This document shows positions 44,201 through 56,271 of a stretch of DNA of 64,000 bases, one piece after another. The position numbers and the translations under genes are program-made. The stretch spans positions 31,741,058 to 31,805,057 of the forward strand of contig CM047426.1 of assembly GCA_026168455.1 (NCBI GenBank), written 5' to 3'. This DNA comes from Theocolax elegans. Taxonomy: Eukaryota; Arthropoda; Insecta; Hymenoptera; Cerocephalidae. A model generated the notes under the pieces. That model ran no database searches. It was not told the DNA's origin and saw only the letters and a program-made list of their open reading frames with translations. Each line of letters begins with the position of its first letter. The first letter of the stretch is position 1.

Positions 44201-44455
44201 GCATAAAAGAATAACTTTGTTAACATAAAAACTAGAAATTCAAACATTACATATCAGCTTAATAATCAAAAAGTCAGTTTATAAACAAATATGTGCAGTT
44301 ATTAGTTTTTATTAATATATTATTGTAATGTACAACAAATTTTAATTAAAGATTTTTTTAAAAATTTTATAATTCAATTTTATAAGTCTATGTGAATTTT
44401 ATATTAGTTGCAAATAGATATATAATTCTTTTGAGATTTATTAATTTTATTATTA

Positions 44456-44492
<37 letters not shown>

Positions 44493-44659
44493 ATTATTAT
44501 TGATTTATTAACCAGAAAAGAATTAACACAATAGTACAATATGAATCATGTAAACCCCCCAAAGCTATAATATTGTAAGTTATTATACTTTTAAATAAAA
44601 CATAACATATAACAAATCTTAGTATTTCCAATCATAATGGTAGATAGTTTAGAAAAAAC
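41222..44659. other. AT-rich non-coding DNA with CA and ATT microsatellites
   Basis: No convincing gene. A (CA)n stretch lies at about 42427-42450, preceded by CGATACTGACCGAGTAGTTTC and followed by AATACGTGAATTTGATTCC. An (ATT)n run is at about 44440-44500. Confidence 0.45.
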
Positions 44660-44978
44660 AAAACTCAAATATATCTCATTGACAAAACACTTGATGAGTT
44701 TACCCCAATTCATTCTATAATTGAAAATGATACCTATAAGTATTTGGTACTTCCAACTCTTTTTAGCTTGACATTGACTATAAAAATATTAAAATTATTG
44801 TTTTTTTGTACACTATCACTATAATTACCAAATGTAATATAAGTTATTTCCTTTATATTTAAAGACAGCTCATTAGAAGCTAGCCACATAGCAATTAATT
44901 TTAATTTATTATTCATTACTCTTTCAAGTTTATTCCAAATTTTACTAGTGAGATTTATAACTATATCGTTTGCATATT
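44660..44978 (-). pseudogene. LINE reverse transcriptase fragment with YAND in place of YADD
   Basis: The minus-strand frame reads YANDIVINLTSKIWNKLERV, MWLASNELSLNIKEITYITFGNY, RVGSTKYL, then a frameshift and GIIFNYRMNWGK. Order and spacing match the active site and thumb of a LINE reverse transcriptase. The first catalytic aspartate of YADD is asparagine here, which alone would abolish activity. Confidence 0.65.
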
Positions 44979-47223
44979 AAATTATAATATTTGTTAGCAT
45001 ATAATTATTCTAAATTTGTTTCTGTTTTAGGATCCAGTTGAGTTATTAATTATTGATAATAGTTACATTAAGTGTATTACACATAGGTTTAATATTAAGT
45101 ATATATGAATTGATTTAAAATATTCATTGCAATGAACCATAGTTTATTTTTTACGTTAAATTTATCGATATCGAGTAATTACACATTTAAAGCAAAAACT
45201 ACACTTTAGTTTATATTCATATTTCGAAACAAAACACACTATCAAGAACGAATGATGCAAAGAGAAGCAGCGGTGGACGGGGGTGTGTATCAAATGTATT
45301 GAGAAATAAGATAATTATTAATTATTGTTAACTAATACACTTGCCGATTTGATGATGGAGCCTCTTTGTATACGGGTACGCCCGTATAGCCTAAAAGTTA
45401 AACGTGCATGGGGAAGAATATATCCACTGTGGCCCTCAACATGCAAGGTGAATAAATTGTAAAATTTTGTAAGATATTATTAATTGAAATATTACTTAAA
45501 AGAGAGAAATAGTTCGGGGTTACCGGTTGTCTATAAAAACGCAGTCACGTATCGAGTGAGGGCTTTTTTCTGTTACTATTCTCAAAGTACGTTTATATTT
45601 CGACTTAAAAATATATTCATTTTACTTCTAGACTTTTTAATCTTTAATATACCACGTTCCATCGTCTACATTATAGATTCCAAGATAGGTTTATTAATAA
45701 ATTTTAGTTACACGTATCTGCTTAAAATATTTTTATACTTAATTTATACGATGACAAGTAGCACTACACAATTTTCTAGAAGATTATACATATTTGCTTA
45801 TATATAACACTTTGGGTACAGTTAAATGACACAACATTACCTTAATTCATTAAAAAAAATATTCTCATATATATGTATGTCATTATTATACATATATAAT
45901 TTTTACTTTTGAATAGTTAGAAATTAAATACTTTCGTAATTAAGATAATTGAAGTAAGATAGTGTCATGAATTTATAATATCCCGCAGTAAAGTACTCTG
46001 TTTACGAGACTAATTTTTGTAAACAGATATTTTGCGAATATTAAATAGTATAAATCTGATGAATCGTCTTAACTTAAGAAATGCAAAGAATTATAAAAGA
46101 TAAGAAATAATAACTACGTATTAACTATCAACATACATTGTAGCGGTGTTGCATAGAGGCACTGCCAATTATTATAATTATTCTCTTGCGACATTTGGTC
46201 CGGTTAGAGCTGTTTGTTCAAACTCCATTACATAAACGAGGATGTCAAACATAAAATAGATCCGAAGTATCTATAACCATAATAAAATCGTAACATATAT
46301 AAAAATATAAATAATTTTAAAGTAGATAATTACATTGTTGTGATCTATGATAAATGGTATCCTGGAATAATTAACAGTTATTTTTTTTAATCAAAATGGA
46401 AAACATTTTTCTAGGTAAAAATACGATATTCCTAGATCAAATTGTATTCCCCATTTAAATGTTATAAACATGTATAAAATTGTAAAAATATATATTTAAT
46501 ATATTTAGGACAAGTGACAAAATTTATAATTATATAATGAATATATCAAATAATTGTATTAGCTATCGTTATTAAATAATTTTTTTAATATTTTTTAATT
46601 ATAATATTTATATAATCAACGCTCTTACATTATTTTTTATGAACGAAAAAGCTTAGTAACTTATTACTAAATATTGTATTTACTACTTCTTACTATTAAT
46701 AAAGTAGAGCAATATAACATATAATTAAAATTAAAATCAAATATTATAATATTTTCATCTAAATGATACTATAATAAAAGCAGTAGGCAGTTTTCTCTTA
46801 TTTTTATAAATACGCAGTATTGACTAATGCATTTTTAATGACATGAATTTTACTTTTAATTTATATAATAATACTTTTAACAATTAAATGCAAAAATATC
46901 TTATTGAAAATTAATTTTTATTTACAATTGTATAAGTTATATAAGCATGTTTTAAAAGAAAGCATTTTTTATTTGAAACTTCAAACTGAAAAAGGTGTGT
47001 CTTAAGCTTTTCTTTCATGTTTAAATTTCGTTCCAAATATACATATATAATACAAGAAGAAAAGTGAAGTTCGGAAAATGTGCCACAAAAAAATTCTTTG
47101 GTCGATTTCAAGAAACACGAGGAAAATTTCGCATGGATTTCCTCACATATACCTAAACATAATGTTTTGAATACACCGATAATCTCAAGTAAGATTTTTC
47201 TACAAGAATTGATCCTTACCTCA
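44979..47223. other. AT-rich non-coding DNA
   Basis: No recognisable gene. A perfect palindrome TATACGGG-TACG-CCCGTATA lies at 45369-45388. The open frame 45484-45807 is AT-driven and resembles nothing known. Confidence 0.4.
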
Positions 47224-47350
47224 TATTTCCTTGTTGATAAATGGTACACAGGTGAATACCAGGCGGTGAAGTAAATGGTTCCCACATCAACCCTCATAGG
47301 CAGTAATGGCGTGCCATGTACAAACCAAAAAGTGTGGGAGTAAGACTCTG
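47224..47350 (-). other. Possible exon with canonical splice sites
   Basis: On the minus strand a good acceptor (TTTATTTCAG) near 47351 and donor (GAG|GTAAGG) near 47224 bound a frame reading SYSHTFWFVHGTPLLPMRVDVGTIYFTAWYSPVYHLSTRKYE. The style (aromatic and hydrophobic, PMR...AWYS) recalls insect chemoreceptor exons, but I cannot place it in a family and found no partner exon. Confidence 0.25.
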
Positions 47351-47359
47351 AAATAAACA

Positions 47360-49070
47360 TTAATAAAAAAAATAATACGGTTTTTATTAACCAAGTTCAA
47401 TAACACAGAGGCAATTCCGTCATTAGCTCTGCATTCACCATTTTTGGATGAAAATAAAATGAAGCAAGTGTAATCGGTACATTTATCCTAACGTTGTACG
47501 CAACATCTTGCTCGATAGAGTTATGTATACTCCGGATAAAGTTAGGCGCTGTACAAGATAAGATTTTACGATTTATTATGTAATATAGGGCGAAGAAAAG
47601 TGCATTGACCTTTAACTCATGTACTTAGATGCACAGAGTTAGCGATAAAGAGATAGAGATGAAGGGGAGAGGAAAATGGAGAGAAAGAGAGAGTTAACCG
47701 CGCGAACGAGCAAAACGACTAGCGCACAGTCTCGCTCCCTCGCCTGAGCTCATTCGTAGGATTGTATCGCCCGGGAGCGTGCATGTGACGCGAGACTCAT
47801 TCATCGGGTGGGAAACTCTCCCACGAGGGCCGCGCGAGGCTTACAAATGAGCGATTGCGAGCTCCCGACGGGGGACAGAATTTTGGCACTTCACCTGCTG
47901 ACGACAAACCCGATCTCCCCGGCGTTTAGCTTGGCGCGTGCTTCTGATCCGGCAGACCTCGTCAACACCGTGTATACTCGCGATGACCGTCGGACCCTCG
48001 GCTCTCCGATGTACTTGCGGTTTCTCTTATACCTCCCACCGGCTCTACTGACAAATTATGTTTTCCTTTCTTGTCTTACCGTGCTAATGCCTCTAATACC
48101 TTGGTATGCCTCTATAAGCCATTATACCTCTTCTACCTTTTGGAAGATGTTCGTTTCGTTTAATTATATAATACTACGATTCGAAAGGAACAACATTATG
48201 ACAGCATGATTGCCGATTAGTGTGATTGTAACAGACATTTTCAATTTTCTAATTTACCATTAACTATAAAGCATTCCGTCGTTGAAACATTAACTTGCAG
48301 TAAAAATATATAATTTTTATAACAAATAGACATCTCAATAATATATTTATACAAAATTAACGGAATGCCATAGTCAATATTTATGTTCCCTATCTCACCG
48401 AAATAAGCGATAATTAGTAATAAGTATTAGAGAAGAGGCGCCTTCCTTTTGTCAATAATCTAACTGCTGAAACTAAAATATTGCGTTTCGAGGAAAGTCT
48501 TACTAAAAATGTGAACGTAACCTCAACAAGGTGTATAGACTTGACCTTTTTGATAAAGGTTTTCTCAAAAACAAAATATTTTAATCTGGAATTCAGCACA
48601 CAGTTAGATTATGGATAAACAAAAGCGCCATTTCTCTTATTTTTTGACGTATTTATTTTTTTATTAATTAAAAGACAAAAATTGAGTACCGAATCCTCTT
48701 ATGTAAAAGTTATCATATAATTTTATAATGCTAACACGTGATTAAAAAATATTGTTTTTGTAATTGTTATCCGTATATCACTCAAATATTCGAGTAAATT
48801 TTTTTACGGATAATACACACCGATATACACCTAAATAGTAGAAATGAGATTTCGTAAAAGAATCTGCAAATGAGATGATGCGTTAAATTACCGTGTCCCA
48901 AATCATTCATTAAAACTGTTATGTGTATTGTATGACGCAACTCGAATTCGTGAACTGAACAAATGAATTTTTGCGGATAACTACGTGGTCTTCCTTGCAT
49001 GCGGCATTTTGATATTTTCTGTGATATACATTACGCGCGGGCCCCAAGTTAAAGAGCATCTATACGGTAA
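47360..49070. other. GC-rich island in AT-rich DNA, no gene recognised
   Basis: 47690-48010 is clearly richer in G and C and in CpG than its surroundings (CGCGCGAACGAG, CGCCCGGGAGCG, GGGCCGCGCGAGG). The frame through it has no family features. In hymenopteran genomes such islands are often promoters or conserved regulatory DNA; that is inference. Confidence 0.35.
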
Positions 49071-49310
49071 ATTCGTAGCGTCTCAGTTCCTTGCGTGCTG
49101 GACGACGATTGCTCGAACTGCACCGAGAAGCAAATAAAGAAAGCACGCTCCCACGACCTCGCTCACACGAACCTACGGCTGCACTTGCGCATCCCGCTCC
49201 AATTCGCTTTACTGGACATGAATAAAAATCCCGCACCTAAGCGAGCTAACGCAAAATATACCGATTCACTTACATGTGTGAAATATTCAACGCGGTATGC
49301 GAACATATAG
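49071..49310 (+). pseudogene. Short chemosensory-protein-like segment
   Basis: The frame reads CVLDDDCSNCTEKQIKKARSH. Insect chemosensory proteins have a conserved CxxCTEKQK motif in the middle. Only about 15 residues resemble it, and neither the upstream YxxCLxDxGPC block nor the downstream helices are found. It could be a remnant or chance. Confidence 0.2.
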
Positions 49311-51200
49311 ATACACCGAGATAAGAAAATAAGAAACACTCGGAGCTTTAGAACAATTTGAGATAATTGTTTCTAAAAGCATTTCCCATACAAGTAGAAC
49401 ATGGAGACAAAGGTTCTACTAAAATTACACAATGCTATCGAGTTTTTAATAGAGAGACAGATTTGACAAATTGTTTATAGGTAACATTTTATAAGTAAAA
49501 TCTATTTACTATACATCTGGTAAATTTTCATATGAAAAATAGTAACTTTTATAGTTTGTCAAGACCGTTTTTCGATTGATTAATAATATTGTAATTTTTA
49601 ATCAAACTTTTTTCTTCTTGTATATTTTTCTTACACATTTTTATTTCCTTTTATTATTGTGTTAAACGTAGAGATTACGCGTATTCAAGACTTAGACTTT
49701 TATCGACATTAATCGTTTTCTTGTAAATTTTAAAAGTGCCTCTTTAAGTTCTAACAGGAAGTAATCGATTTATGAGTTATATCGGATGACCTGTTAATTA
49801 CCTTTATTTTAATGTAATTTAATTATTTGTAATAAAACAGTACATTTTTTTCAAGGAATTATGACTAAAAAATGAAACAAAATATACGTAAATAAATCAA
49901 TATTTTGATCGTAGAGTTATAGACGAGATAAACCAGGTGTAGAAGTGAAACAAGAAGCGACAGAAGAGACGTGATATCGTAATATTTAAACTTCATGAGA
50001 AAATACGTCAGCGGCGTATGCACATTAGAATGCAGTGTACGGACCAACATCGTCCTCCCACGCGGTTCCTAGACTGCATCGGCTGGTCTCCATCACCTTG
50101 CCCTCGTTCAAGATCTGTCGGAGCAATCGAGGACGCACCTAATCCTTAAACACGTTCCCGCAAAGATCGGCCAATTTGTCAATCACCGCCAGGGGATCTT
50201 CGATCCCATGTCCGAGCTCGGAATCTCTTCACTACTACTATTATAAGCAAAACGGTGTAAAACTACTCGCGGTCCTTACATGTACCACCATTACAATTAT
50301 GTATAGAACCTCGTTTATTCCCGACAGTTTTTCCAATTCGTGACCTCACTTTCCTACAAATCTATTTAATCTTCCTGGTTCCTCTTAACACCGAATAAAC
50401 AATATAAACAATATAAACAATGTAATAACTAGTCATTTCTGTGGTGAATCTGTGTGAAATTGCAATTTCTCCTTTGTGTGAAACACAATATTATTTTTTA
50501 TCATTTGAAGGTAATAATTTTCTTTTTACAATGGTAATAATAAATACAGTTTTAACAAAATAGAAATCCAAAATCTAAGGGGAAAAGTTTATTAATAAAA
50601 TGTGTAATAAAATGAAATGTAATTTATAGTATATAGTTGTTCGCTTATACCGAAAAAAGTAAATACGATTCATGCACAATCATTCGGTATAATATAGATT
50701 TCGTTATTAAACTGCAGCGTGACGTCAGTAAGCACGCGACTGATATTACAGAATATTTGATCTGAAATCTCCGCTGTCAAGTAAAAAGTCTCTAAAGAGA
50801 GATAGCAATTCAAGATACACAAGTTTTAAGGAAATTTAACAACGTTTTATCGCTCGACATTTTTTGAGTAAGTATATGGATTTTCTTTAAACCTATCTGT
50901 TGCATATACAAGTATTTGATTACACGAACTTTTACCAATTAAAAATAAATATATTTTGTCTCACCATACAAGATTGTAATGTGCACTAAAAGAAATGGTT
51001 AGAAAAGAGCAATATTGGTGATAATTGCAAACAATATTATTTATTTATCAATATTGTAACATTAAAGTATTTTGTATACTGTAATATAATTATATATATT
51101 GAAACGGGCTTATCGACGAATTCATAGGGTGAATGCATGCAGCATTTAAGTAGACCTAATAAATAGAAGGTCACGTCAAGTTAAAAGTTCGTGATTAGTA
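49311..51200. other. AT-rich DNA, one GC-richer patch
   Basis: 50045-50260 is GC-richer with many CG dinucleotides. No gene is recognised on either strand. Confidence 0.35.
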
Positions 51201-51960
51201 ATTAAAGTTATACGTATAATAAATGCGTATAGAGTGTTATTTGTAAACGAGGTTATTTAACTCTCCGGAAAAGCGTACTATACTCACCGAAACCGAGAAG
51301 CGTTTACGTACATTCGTATTAAGTATAAGTAAACCCGTGACTGGGTGTGCACGCAGTTTTACGCAAACTAGAGTCGAAGTACTTCCCCATATTTACGCGA
51401 TAAAATAAAATACGAATGAAAAAAATAATAATAACGTTAAAACGAGACCGTTGGTTATATTCGCATAGGCGAACCGAGGAAGCGAGAGATTCGCGGGATT
51501 GTTTGCCGTAGGAAAAGCGAGCAGTAGGATGTATTTGCGCGCTTTATAAACGGCTTGTCGTGAGCAGTAATTCTATAGAATGCGTTTCAAAGCTTTTTAT
51601 AATGACGTGTGAAATCCTCCGTTCTGTCTCGAGACAAAAAGGAATACATTTGAAATTCTGCCTTCAAGTCGCGAGCGCCCGTGCAAGGAAGAAGGGAAGA
51701 GTTTGCGAAAAATACACTCGCGTAAACGAAAACGAGAAGGCAATTACGGAGTTCGGCTCGCTTGTACAAGCGCAGAGATAAAAAGCCTTCCGACTTCGCG
51801 CCTTAGTTCCCTACTCACTCCCTCTCCATCCCCTCTTACCTGTCACCTTTCTCTCTTATTCTTCACCTGCATCGTTCTTCAAAACCTCTCGGCTCTTTTT
51901 CTTTTCCTCAGACTCTTGTTCACTCTTCCTTAATTTGACTTACTCGCTTATTATTTTTTA
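51201..51960. other. GC-rich island followed by a pyrimidine-rich tract
   Basis: 51270-51800 contains many CpG and GCGAG/CTCGC motifs and a TTTATAAA box at about 51542. 51800-51960 is C/T-rich. Open frames across it do not resemble proteins. It may be a promoter. Confidence 0.3.
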
Positions 51961-54960
51961 TTCACATATGATAGACTTACTATATTTATTTTTATTTAAT
52001 ACGTACAATGTAAAGAAATTGAATTATACTTTAATAGGGTCGCAGAATCGTATAAAATTGGACACAATTAAAGGAAGGCATTAATGTGTGGATTTGTATA
52101 AGTTTATTGCCCTTTCCTATTACGTAAATTACAATTATTTTGTACCATATGAACTCATCATGGATAAGAAGTTGCTCTTACTATAAATAACAACAAAAAC
52201 GAAATAATTTTTACAGATAATTATTGACAAAAAGTATAAAATGCTTTAATAGTTGGAATCGAGGTTTGAATTTATCATGATTTCTGTTTTTCTAGCACTT
52301 GTACTCCCAATACTTATGATATTTCATTATACTTTCTACATCGTCAAGTGATTGATTCGTTTAACTCAACGAATTTCTGTACCAGTTAGTAAGTTTAGCA
52401 ACTTGAAATAGTTATGATACAGATGATTATCGATTACTCAAAGTAGTGGTAGATTGCTCATTTTAACTTATCAAATAGTTATAGTAACTATTTTTAATGC
52501 TTATAGTAATAAAGCAATGGAAATTATATAATATTAGATTAGTTATTTTAAATATTTAAAAATGTTTGGCATAACTATTTTACAATGAAAAATGTAATTA
52601 TTTGCCTTATCTGCACTCTTTTAAAATAATCCAGTTGCTTAGTCTAACTACATTTTTTCCGTGATTCATTTATAATAAATTAAAATTTTTATAAGGAATT
52701 TTTTTAAAACTAATTAATATTTCTGTCCAATTTTTGTATACAGATAGGTAATTAGTAAAGTAAGGGCAATGAAAATCTTAAATTAATGTACTTATTAATC
52801 CTGTCCAAATTTAAAGAATTTTTTGGATCAGTAAATTAGAGATGGTGAAAATTGAGTCTAGAATTCGTTTAAATAAGCTATATTTCATAAAAAATTTCAT
52901 AAAGTGCGATAAAATAAAAATAAAATATTAATTGTCTTTAATGATATTTACAATAATAAAATAATAATAATACAAGAAGAATTAATGGATTAATCTTTAA
53001 TACAAAATACGTATTTGTAAATTTGATTTTCTCGATTTGACATTACTAACTTTTGAAAAATATTGCACATTAATATTTCATAAAAATTACTTTCTTACTA
53101 ATTATCTTGTCAGCTAGTTTATTTTAATTTGGTCATAAAAATTACGTTTAATATTTAAACTTTAAAGTACTTCTTATATTTCATCTTGTATTTTCCTTCC
53201 CCTCCTTTGCGGTTCACATTCCTTTGACTCTTATTTTCTTTCATTTCGTCTCAGCTGCTGGTACCTATTTTTCTTCCTGCTATAACACTCTATTTTGATT
53301 TTACCCTTTCCTTCCTAGTTTTTATCGTCTTTTTTATCTTACTTTTTCACTGTTCTTCTTTCCCCACAGTGAATAAGTCTTCCACTTTATCTCGCTATTT
53401 TTTTCAACTTCTCTCTATTTGGTCCACCCACTCCCCCCCCCCCACCCTCACTACTCTCTCTCTCTCTCTCTCTTTCTATATATACATATATATATATTAG
53501 ATTTCCATACGTAAGTTTCTCCGTCTCGCACTTATCTTGCACCTCTCTATTTCCTAGATGTTTATCCCCACCTCTTACTCCAAAGAGATTTTGCTCCTAC
53601 CCTCTTGGTGTCAGTCTTTCTCTCCTTCTGCTTACGGCTTTTATCTCCGTTTACGTCTGCTCGACTCTTTGTATCCGATCTTCACCTTGTATGTCACTTC
53701 CAACATTTATTCTTTCACTTTACGCACACATCTCGACTTCAGACTTCTAAGCTTCTCACTGTCGAACGCCTATGTATGTTTACTTAGGACCGAGCGTTAT
53801 ACGCACTAATTGTATAGTTTCAATTTATTAGTACGGTCATTGCATACTTTGAAAAAAGCAGAAAAACTCAATTCTTGTATCCACACTTGTTTTACGCTTC
53901 GCTTCGTTTATTGTTTTTCTTTCCTATTTATCATTGTTTATGATTTATTTAGTTTTTACAATAGTAGATACAATGAATCATTAATGTTTTAATTAATTAG
54001 TGTTAAATAAAGTAAAAAATATTCTACATAATTAGAAAATATGATTAATTAAATTATAAATTGTTTATCTAATGAGATACAAATAATTACATAGAGAGTG
54101 CGTTCGAACAACACATTATTTCCAACCTATCTTTATTTTGCACCAAGTTTCGTTTTAGTTCATTTACGCGTTCGTAAGAAAAAGATTTAATACAAATTTC
54201 ATATGCCGAGTTTTCTTTTGAATTTTTTACAGAGATATCAGCAACTATTTATCAATGAGTAATAATTAAATGTAACGAAATGTTAGATTGTGATACTGAC
54301 AATTAAAAATATAAAACAAAAACTTAGGAGGGAGGGGGGAGGAGAATTCATCTTCTTAGGCAACAACTGCTTGATGCTGACTAGATATTTTGCCGATGCG
54401 ATGCTACAAAGTATACTTCAAGGATAGTTGTAGTTTTGCATTTAGTTTGGTAATTTTAACTAAAACAGTTCGTCCATTTACAGTTTTTCTTAAAACCAAT
54501 GTATCTCGAGATAATGTATACAAATTGATTTTGTGGTATTTTAAAAATCACCACTATATTTGAAAAATACGTAAGCAATATAGCTGAAAATACGACTGTT
54601 TACTTGCCAAAATATGAGAAGGATACTCTATAAATTTCAGTTAAATCGGTCGAGAATTTTCTGAGTTATTCGATTAACTTGTTTACATACACATACACAT
54701 ACACATGTACACACGCACACATAATCTGAAAAACGCCTGAAATGATTTTGTTTTCTATAAAAACGTATTATTACGTATTAATACATCATTGTTTAAAGTG
54801 TTCCATTTTTGCGACGATTAAAGTGTACGGCACATGTAACGTTTGCATGTTCCAATAATTCGTAAAAAATTTTTTTATTAGCAATTTCAACATAATCTTA
54901 ACGTAGTTTACTATATATTAGTTAATTTTTTTGTATTCTAAATGACAGTTCTGTTCGATT
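51961..54960. other. AT-rich, then pyrimidine-rich DNA; microsatellites
   Basis: 53170-53760 is markedly C/T-rich on the plus strand, with a C-run at about 53433, (CT)n at about 53455-53472 and (TA)n at about 53480-53498. A (CATACA)n/(CA)n stretch at 54688-54720 is preceded by TCGGTCGAGAATTTTCTGAG, similar in layout to 42385-42450. No gene was found. Confidence 0.4.
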
Positions 54961-56212
54961 CTCTAAAGAAATAAGTAGAACAACGAAATTGCGAAAAAGC
55001 AAGGGTAAAAACATAGAGAGCCGCGGTTATCCCTAGTAGTTAGTCGCGCTTCTGTGTGTGCGGAAGGGCAATTAGTTAATTGAGTTGATCGATGGATTTT
55101 GTTCGCGACTAACGCGCTAAAGCACAAAGCTCGTGGATACAGACAGATAGAGAGAGAGAAGGAGGGAGAGAGAGGGAGAGAGAGAGAGACTGTGAGGGAA
55201 AGAGGAACTGAAGGGAAGCTCATCTGTGAACCGCGGCGCGACGGCTGATTGAGAGGAATCGCCCCACTCGTGGCCGTAGCACGCGGGGCATACGAGCTTC
55301 TACACATCACAAAGAGAAACGAGCCAAACAGTGCACGTCTAATTCGGTAATTCAGAGCGGTGGCGATCCATCATTAACGACGAGTGGGATTAAGTTTGAC
55401 ATTAAAATTAGTCGAAACATTGTTGCTTGGTTACTCCATCCCTTCGTTATCGTTGTTTCTGTTAAACGTGAAAGCTTCCATCCCAATTCTCTCGCTCACT
55501 GGTTACTTACCTATCTTTCAAAGAAATCCTTGAGTACGTACATTCCTCTGCGATTCTTTACATCCTTTATATACTTGAACAAAATTCAATAACAATATAT
55601 GTAATCATATAAGGGCATGTAGTGTTAAATTAGAAAATAACAAGTTCTTTTTTTGGACTAAAAAAATCTAACTAAAGATAAATTATTTAGTTTTATTTAT
55701 AAGAGGTAATTACGTCATGATGCTTATATAATTCAATGTTGAATTCTATTTGCAAAGCGGTGTACCCACTCTATTCTATTCATATGTGATTAATACTATT
55801 TATTGCATCAATATTAACATCGTCAATATATATGGTAATAATTACTGTATTGCATGTATGTAATTAATTTGCAAATGAACCCGTAACTCAAATTGGTATC
55901 ATTGCAAATGTTCTAAACTAATTTATTCTCCAAGCTAATTTAACTTATTCAATCACTACTGCTATTATTATAAAAAAATTATTCCACTTCGTCATTTTGT
56001 CAAAATAAGTACGTCTAAGATGTAATACTACAAATTTGATAAAAATAATTGTATCAAACTAGCATATTCTCCTCAGAGTAAATTAAAAATTAATTTAATT
56101 AATAATGAAAAATTAAGCGCATACTAATAATTATTAGAAAATGAAAATTTGCAAAACTTATTTTATTCGAATATTATATGATTAAATCAATATCCTTTCC
56201 TTCGAGTTATGC
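54961..56212. other. GA-rich and GC-rich island, then AT-rich DNA
   Basis: 55015-55380 is GC-rich with a (GA)n-type tract at 55145-55195. The minus-strand frame through the tract is low-complexity (SLSLPLSPSFSLS) and not a gene. Confidence 0.35.
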
Positions 56213-56271
56213 TGAATAGAACCAGTTGGGAACATGAAAAGAGCGACGTTAAAATAATTAAAAAAAAAATA
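56213..56271 (+). repeat. SINE 3' tail fragment
   Basis: GAACCAGTTGGGAACATGAA followed by AAGAGCGACGTTAAAATAA and poly-A matches the last ~45 bp of the SINEs at 35280 and 40781. The head and body are absent. Confidence 0.65.

Noticed and set aside
47808..48209. 133-codon plus-strand frame
   Set aside because: It lies in a CpG island, has no similarity to a known protein and no splice context.
53558..53809. Short frames in pyrimidine-rich DNA
   Set aside because: Composition-driven Ser/Leu/Phe-rich translations.
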